From the NCBI GenBank assembly GCA_009731375.1, contig BJOX01000004.1, positions 637,162-669,964 on the forward strand: DNA of 32,803 bases, read 5' to 3'. Below the pieces are notes generated by a model, which saw only the letters and a program-made list of their open reading frames with translations, searched no databases and was not told the DNA's origin. A program made the translations under genes and the position numbers. The stretch comes from Paulinella micropora (lineage: Eukaryota > Cercozoa > Imbricatea > Euglyphida). Below, one piece after another: positions 27,928 through 32,803 of the stretch (its first letter is position 1; each line of letters starts with the position of its first letter).

Positions 27928-28010
27928 AAAAAGTAGAAAGAAAGATATAAGAAAGATAGTAAGAAACAAAGAAAGAAAGTATAGAAATAAGAGAGCAAGA
28001 AAGCTCTAAC
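27166..28010. repeat. Purine-rich GAAA low-complexity region
   Basis: About 840 bp are almost wholly A and G, with GAAA, AAAGA, GAAACAA and AGTATAGAAA motifs. Segments such as AAAGATATAAGAAAGATAGT (about 27669 and 27941) recur. The F/L/S-rich minus-strand frames come from composition. Confidence 0.9.
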
Positions 28011-28072
28011 CCAAAAAGTGGTCTTTGTTTGAGTTGAAAACAGTTCGCGGCAATTTCGCTTTCGATTTCATC

Positions 28073-28210
28073 AAAGAAGAAGAAGAAGAAGAAGAAGAAG
28101 AAGAAGAAGAAGAAGAAGAAGAAGAAGAAGATGATGATGATGAAGAAGATGAAGAAGAAGAAGAAGAAGAAGAAGAAGAAGAAGAAGAAGAAGAAGAAGA
28201 AGAAGAAGAC
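28073..28210. repeat. (GAA)n array with GAT block
   Basis: A GAA triplet array interrupted by ATGATGATGATG near 28131. Poly-Glu and poly-Ser frames result from it. Confidence 0.95.
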
Positions 28211-28302
28211 ACAGGGTATGTATCGAAACGCATCCATACATACACTCAACAAAAATAAAACACCAACCAATACATGATAATAAATACATTAGCACTAATA
28301 CC

Positions 28303-28508
28303 GCACATAACCATCGCACTCGTTATGCTAAGAAAAGAAAACTATATATATAGACAGAAACGACCCGCATTTTACGCAAACTAATGCTAACATATTCAAC
28401 AAATTACCCGAACATATTTTTCAAATAACCAAACTAAGCCAATGCAAAAAGGAACTTAAGCAATACTTATTAGTTAATCAGGCTCGTAACGCCGGACTCG
28501 AAATTTAA
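28303..28508 (+). pseudogene. Non-LTR retrotransposon ORF2 C-terminus, 5'-truncated (element 2)
   Basis: Plus-strand translation gives HNHRTRYAKKRKLYI from 28303 and then, in another frame, NANIFNKLPEHIF and CKKELKQYLL, ending at a stop at 28506-28508. HNxRTR followed by a FNxLP segment and a K-rich amphipathic end is the usual C-terminus of APE-type LINE ORF2 proteins. A frameshift separates the halves near 28340. Upstream is a GAA array and no reverse transcriptase, so the copy is 5'-truncated, as is common for LINE insertions. It belongs to a different element from the one at 28826-31984, which has its own C-terminus. Confidence 0.7.
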
Positions 28509-28635
28509 TATATTAATAACTACAACCCCAGACACTGGTCACTGCCTCGGCCAGCGATTTGCTTTAGGCAATAGCTATTAGCAGTTCCTCTATGAGTTAT
28601 AATTGTATTATTATCTCTCTAAATAAAAAGAATCC
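28509..28635 (+). other. Presumed 3' untranslated region of LINE element 2
   Basis: About 127 bp between the stop and the AAG array, including CTGCCTCGGCCAGCG and a TATTATTATCTC word close to the end. Position and composition suggest the element's 3' untranslated region. The exact end is unclear. Confidence 0.45.
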
Positions 28636-28824
28636 AAGAAGAAGAAGACGAAGAAGAAGAAGACGAAGAAGAAGAAGAAGAAGAAGAAGAAGAAGAAGAA
28701 GAAGAAGCAGAAGAAGAAGAAGAAGAAGAAGAAGAAGAAGAAGGAGAAGAAGAAGAAGCAGAAGAAGAAGAAGAAGAAGAAGAAGAAGAAGAAGAAGAAG
28801 AAGAAGAAGAAGAAGAAGAAGAAA
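28636..28824. repeat. (AAG)n array
   Basis: AAG triplets with occasional ACG, GCA and GGA variants. The array lies at the junction between the end of LINE element 2 and the start of the longer LINE. Confidence 0.95.
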
Positions 28825-28825
28825 C

Positions 28826-29113
28826 AATCGCAACTTCATTTCTGGATGCTGGACATTCAATGGAGACGTTTGTGTACGTGCCAAAGTGACTGGTAAGGTG
28901 TACAAAATAAAGAAATCCACGCAATACGAATTTCTCAAACGAAGATTCGAGAAGTCCCGGGAAGAAAACTCATCCTCCTCTCCAGATCAAACCCACAGAT
29001 CCAAGGCCTCCCAATCCTCCAGCTCAAGTTCACAGCCTGCTGCCGCTGAGGCAGTCGCAAAGAGCTCACGAGTTCCGAATCGAAGCGAACCGATGCCCCA
29101 CCGGACCGAATAG
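28826..29113 (+). pseudogene. LINE element 1: ORF1-like C-terminal fragment
   Basis: The frame continues out of the AAG array and reads WTFNGDVCVRAKVTGKVYKI (28850-28909), then a charged stretch and a Ser-rich tail, stopping at 29113. A WTxNGxxxxK motif near the C-terminus is known from ORF1 proteins of several CR1/jockey-like LINEs and from baculovirus FP-related domains. I use it only as a hint. The endonuclease frame overlaps its end, as expected for ORF1 and ORF2 of one element. The N-terminal portion is missing. Confidence 0.5.
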
Positions 29114-29703
29114 TACATCCTAACCTCACGCCCCTTCTCCCTAAGGCTACTAAATCTTTTTCTATATATCACACAAACATAAGAGGTTTGACCAACAATC
29201 ATGAAATTCTATTAAGACACATGCATAAGATACCAATCACACCTGACATCATATCACTGACGGAAACCAAACTCCACCCAGACACAAACCATACATCATT
29301 TCCAATCCCAACATACATATCACACCATACACCTGATGTATCTGTCTACTATAAAAACAGCATGCACGTCACAATCCACACCAGCAAACTTTCAAAAGCA
29401 TCCACCACGACAATGCAAATCCACAGCACTCACCTCCTTAACAACCCTATACACACCATCCTACACATATACAAACGACCATCATCACAAACACGTGATC
29501 CAAAATTCTTCCCTGCACTACAGAACTACATGGACACCATTATGTCAACCTCACCACACACCACCATTACAATTGTTGGTGGTCTAAACATAGACTTACT
29601 ACGCCCAACCCATGCTATCTGTGAATTCCTTGTTATCAACAACTTGTACACAACAATAACCAAACCCACGAGAGTTGACCCATACTGGGATAGCAAAAGC
29701 TAC
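29050..29703 (+). pseudogene. LINE element 1 ORF2: APE-type endonuclease, first part
   Basis: The open frame begins after a stop at 29047 and reads SIYHTNIRGLTNN (from about 29158), PDIISLTETKL (catalytic-type Glu at 29263) and VGGLNID (29575-29595). This order matches the apurinic endonuclease domain that nicks target DNA in non-LTR retrotransposons. In active enzymes the third motif is usually GDFN. Here the Asp is Gly, so the copy would probably be inactive even without frame breaks. Homology is lost in this frame at about 29703, and the frame ends at 29763. Confidence 0.8.
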
Positions 29704-30446
29704 TTGACACGATTCTCACAACTATATGCACAGATGTCACTGCTGACACACTGCCGGTGCTAATCACTGACCACCACCCCATATATGCTGTATTCCATAC
29801 GCCTATCGTACACAAGAAAAACACTAAAAGACTAAGTAATAAAAGATATGAAGACAACAAGGAAAGAATACTAAACGAAATAGAGGCAGAACTAGAGCAA
29901 AAACTAGACACTGAACTTAATAAAACAACACCTAATGCCTACTTTGACATAATACAAAAAACAAATAAGAATGTAAATGAAAAATACGAGAAATCTGATA
30001 AAAAAAGAAAATGGAAGCCGTGGTGTAGCAAAGAAATAAGAAAAATGACTGGGAAACAAAGAAAACTATACGAAAAGAAGATTGCTAAGCCTACTGACTA
30101 TAACAAAAGCAGATATAGAGCACACAGAAATAAGACTAATAGAGAAATAAAAAGAACAAAAAAAGAAAATATGACGAAGTTAATGGAGGACCTAAAGCAC
30201 GATTCAAAGAAGAGAATGAATGCTTTAAGAATGCTTATCCCTCAAATGCAAGCTACTAAAATATCACCTACACGACTCTGCGTAGATGGACAGGTGTACA
30301 CAGATGCGAAACACATCGCGAACGTCCTCAACAGGCACTACACGTCGGTAGGAGCCAAGGTAAGCGCCCAAATCCCCCAAGAAGAAAAAGAACAAAAGAA
30401 GAACAAAAAGAGCATAAACAAACACAACACCACATCTTCAGACTAA
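29704..30446 (+). pseudogene. LINE element 1 ORF2: endonuclease end and linker
   Basis: After a one-base frame change near 29703-29708 the protein continues in the third frame with DTILTTI, DVTADTLPV and TDHHPIYAVF (29766-29795), the Asp-His end of the endonuclease. A K- and E-rich helical linker follows (KRKWKPWCSKEI, MTGKQRKLYEKK), then ANVLNRHYTSVG, as in the usual linker before the reverse transcriptase. The frame stops at 30446, but homology leaves it at about 30410-30425. Confidence 0.75.
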
Positions 30447-30876
30447 AATATATAACTACACAGGAAGTAAGTAAAACACTTAAGGATATTGATAGAAATA
30501 AGTCCGAAGACATAAACAAAATAAAGCCTGCAATAATACAAGATTTAAGCACATATATTGCACCGATCCTAAGCAAACTTATTCAGTAGAAAGAAATGAG
30601 TACCCTGACGTACTAAAAATAACAAAAGTAATAGAAATTTATAAAGCTAAAGATAGAACACTGCCAGAGAACTATAGACCTATATCCCTTCTGCCCATTA
30701 TCGCGAAAGTTTTTGATACAATCATTAACCGACAACTCATCGACCACCTGAACCGATATGATATCCTTTCACGCACTCAATATGCTTTCCGCCCACATTC
30801 CAATACCACCATCTGCACTCAAACAATCCTCAACCACATCCACTCACAAAAAGGCCCAGGCAAATACGTACTAGCT
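30424..30876 (+). pseudogene. LINE element 1 ORF2: reverse transcriptase N-terminal part
   Basis: The second frame carries ITTQEVSKTLKDIDRNKS and IAPILSKLI up to about 30586. The first frame then continues with EYPDVLKITKV, LPENYRPISLLP (30661-30696), AKVFDTIINRQLIDHL and TQYAFRPHSNTT. These are the fingers-region motifs of LINE reverse transcriptases, close in style to CR1/jockey-related clades. Two frame breaks (about 30587 and 30874-30877) mark decay. Confidence 0.82.
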
Positions 30877-31515
30877 CTTTGTCGATTTGTCTAAAGCATA
30901 TGATACCATAGACCATGCAAAAGTCATTCACAAACTACAACATGAATTCAACTTTAGCGATAATACCACTGCCTTCTTCAAATCCTACCTGACCAGACGA
31001 TTCCAAACTGTGTTCACCCAACACGCTCGCTCATACCCCCGCCTGATCACGCACGGTATACCACAAGGCAGCAACCTTTCCACAAAACTCTTTATCCTCT
31101 ATATCAACAGCGTCCTCCTATCACTTACACATGGAACAATCTTTGCCTACGCTGATGATACCACACTCATAATTGCAGCATCTAACAAAGAGCAACTACA
31201 AGAGCATGCACAAACCGATACAACCAACCTTGTACGCTACTTTCATAGACATGATCTTGTACCTAGCCCTACTAAGACAACATACACGATCTTCCATAAG
31301 TTTCGACAGGACCTAAAGCTGCAGCTGGCGATCGGCGAGACGAAACTCGAACATGAGAAACAGGTCAAACTACTGGGTACAACTGTCCAAAGCAACCTAC
31401 CTTTCAGAAAACAAATACAAACAATTGCTGTCCGTCTACAACCATTTGTACAAATGTTTCGACATGTTAACCAACTACTACCCACTCATATTCTTGTCCA
31501 ACTATACTATATGTC
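30872..31515 (+). pseudogene. LINE element 1 ORF2: reverse transcriptase catalytic core
   Basis: The second frame reads LFVDLSKAYDTIDH (motif A, from 30875), HGIPQGSNLST (motif B, 31052-31084), IFAYADDTTLI (motif C, YADD at 31148-31159), a PSPTKTTYTIF segment and VKLLGTTVQSNLPF (motif E-like). All three catalytic Asp residues of motifs A and C are present. The enzyme would copy element RNA at a nicked target. A frame break just before motif A and another near 31515 make the copy non-functional as read. Confidence 0.88.
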
Positions 31516-31984
31516 ACGTCTACTCCCTCCTAACATATAATATATCTATCTGGGGATCCGACACCCAAACACCATCATCTACCCTCTCATCACCATGCAA
31601 AAAAAGATAATACGTCTCATAAGCCTAGCATCACCGAGAGCACCCACTGCACCCTTATTTGCTAAACTCAGACTTCTAACTATACCTAATATATATAAAT
31701 ATCGTGTATGTATGGAGACACACTCACACATCTATCCTACTTTCACAACATTCCTCCCCCTCCACTATAACAACTTCAAACAAATCACTGCCATACATAA
31801 CCACAACACAAGACGTTCAAAAAAACAACTGATATATCGCGACTCAAGTAGTGCTTATTATAGCAGTATTGCAGAGACTGTGTTTAGCAAGCTACCGGAA
31901 GCGCTCCAAAGGATCAAGGAAAAAGCTGAGTTCAAGACAGCACTCCTAGACTATCTAATCTGCGAACTGCAGAATGAATCTTAG
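31515..31984 (+). pseudogene. LINE element 1 ORF2: C-terminal domain
   Basis: TYNISIWGSD in the third frame (about 31527-31560) gives way to MQKKIIRLISLASPRAPTAP in the second frame (from 31595), then PLFAKLRLL, HNHNTRRSKKQL, FSKLPEALQ and a stop at 31982-31984. QKK.IR, HNxxTR and xLP are the usual landmarks downstream of LINE reverse transcriptases. A frame break lies near 31570-31590. Confidence 0.82.
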
Positions 31985-31987
31985 CTT

Positions 31988-32036
<49 letters not shown>

Positions 32037-32132
32037 ATCTCTGTCTGAACATATACATATATCGTAACCATATGTATGATATATTACCATCATTATTATT
32101 ACTATTATTATTATTATTATTATTATTATTAT
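31985..32132. repeat. (CT)n, AT-rich spacer and (ATT)n after LINE element 1
   Basis: A CT array (31989-32034) lies four bases after the ORF2 stop. A roughly 55-bp AT-rich spacer and an ATT array (about 32091-32131) follow. The LINE 3' terminus should lie here. If the ATT array is its tail, LINE and SINE share a tail type. Confidence 0.85.
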
Positions 32133-32429
32133 GGACACCGTGATAGCCCAGTGGTCAAGTTCTACCATCTGGGCCCTGTCGCCAGTTCGATTCCCGTCGG
32201 TGCCACCAGTATTTTCATTGAACATACCGGTCTATTTCTGGACCAGTATTTTCATTGAACATACCGGCCCGTCTGGAAGTGTTGGAACTGCCCTTGCGGG
32301 GGTGTCATTAGAGCTTATCGTCAATTCTTCGTACTCCCCTCACGGGTGAGACGATGGAGGCGCATGTGCAGAAATGCATCAGCCATTGACAGAGAAGCAC
32401 TATTATTATTATTATCATTATCATCATTA
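32133..32429 (+). mobile_element. SINE copy 3, full length
   Basis: Same structure as copy 2: a 75-bp tRNA-like head (32134-32208) with acceptor-like ends and ACCA, two tandem body modules (32205-32275), a unique body ending AGAGAAGCAC at 32400, and an (ATT)n tail with CATTATCATC variants (32401-32429). In the second body module this copy has CATTGAA where copy 2 has CTTTGAA, and its first module ends CGGTCTATTTCTGGA instead of CGATCCGTCTGGA. Confidence 0.88.
32144..32194 (+). promoter_or_regulatory. RNA polymerase III A and B boxes of SINE copy 3
   Basis: A box TAGCCCAGTGG (32144-32154) and B box AGTTCGATTCC (32184-32194), identical to those of copy 2. Confidence 0.8.
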
Positions 32430-32430
32430 G

Positions 32431-32648
32431 GTCTACCATCTGGGACCTGTCGCCAGTTCGATTCCCGTCAGTACAAGTATTTTCAAATGATATTTTCTTT
32501 GAAAGTAGTGGTCTGTCTGGAAGGTTTGGAGCTGCCTTGCGGAGGTGTGAGTAGAGCCTATCGTCAAATCTTTGTACTCCCCTCGCGGGTGAGACGATGG
32601 AGGCACATGTGCAGAAATGCATCAGCCATTGACTGAGAAGCACTATTA

Positions 32649-32728
<80 letters not shown>
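32431..32728 (+). mobile_element. SINE copy 4, 5'-truncated and diverged
   Basis: It starts inside the head (TCTACCATCTGGGACCTGTC), so the A box is missing while the B box (32455-32465) remains. The body carries many substitutions (for example GGTCTGTCTGGAAGG) and a changed module region. It ends TGAGAAGCAC at 32643, followed by a long (ATT)n tail. It is the oldest-looking of the four copies. Confidence 0.85.
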
Positions 32729-32729
<1 letters not shown>

Positions 32730-32803
32730 CATCGGTCCTTTCCATGGGCTGATTGGTATAAAGCTCCTAGAGTAATGTTCTATGCCGTCACTTCCTTTAT
32801 TCC
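32729..32803. other. Unassigned sequence at window end
   Basis: 75 bp after the last ATT array. No feature is visible. Confidence 0.5.

Noticed and set aside
28025-28258. Acidic (poly-Glu) protein gene
   Set aside because: The frame is the GAA array with short random flanks.

Overview
This is non-coding, repeat-dominated nuclear DNA from a eukaryote. The evidence is a tRNA-derived SINE in four copies, two non-LTR (LINE) retrotransposon remnants of the APE-endonuclease type, a degenerate CCCTAA (TTAGGG-type) telomere-like tract, assembly gaps and very dense microsatellites. The species cannot be named from the sequence. TTAGGG telomere sequence and this style of LINE fit an animal, and such extreme tetranucleotide density is seen in some invertebrates, but a protist is not excluded. 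I see no intact host gene, no rRNA and no functional tRNA. Nearly all long open frames are translations of simple repeats.

Layout. 1-2630: a retroelement 3' end, GA, GACA and pentamer arrays, a 27-bp minisatellite, a 213-bp foldback element with a 12-bp target-site duplication, and a hexamer array. 2633-3060: unassigned complex sequence. 3080-4510: an inverted duplication built of GATA/TATC arrays and a short core. 4568-6415: a 20-copy higher-order repeat of one core plus ATGT arrays. 6440-9520: GATA arrays punctuated by two further core families. 9519-10200: two SINEs with ATT tails. 10240-12170: ATGT, ACAT, CTAT and GATA arrays. 12200-17500: a giant AATC/GATC array ending in a duplicated ~730-bp module. 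17900-20350: CTAT and GATA arrays with cores, and a CTG-rich island. 20350-24980: GATA arrays, two copies of a ~400-500-bp repeat, and a PD-(D/E)XK-like retroelement coding remnant with its 3' region. 25050-26810: AATC, ACT and 9-bp arrays, with a 258-bp gap. 26812-28210: telomere-like tract, then purine-rich DNA. 28303-32130: a LINE 3' end, then a longer frameshifted LINE (ORF1 tail, endonuclease, reverse transcriptase, C-terminus). 32133-32728: two more SINEs.

Common thread. Two retroelement-like repeats on opposite strands end at a similar motif (CGAYATCTC) followed at once by (ATCT)n, while their other ends vary. The SINEs end in (ATT)n in the same way. This fits target-primed reverse transcription that leaves a short tandem tail. 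I infer that tails of this kind seeded many of the GATA and ATT arrays, which later expanded together with adjacent 'core' sequence into higher-order repeats. That model is an inference. The shared termini and repeated cores are visible directly in the sequence.
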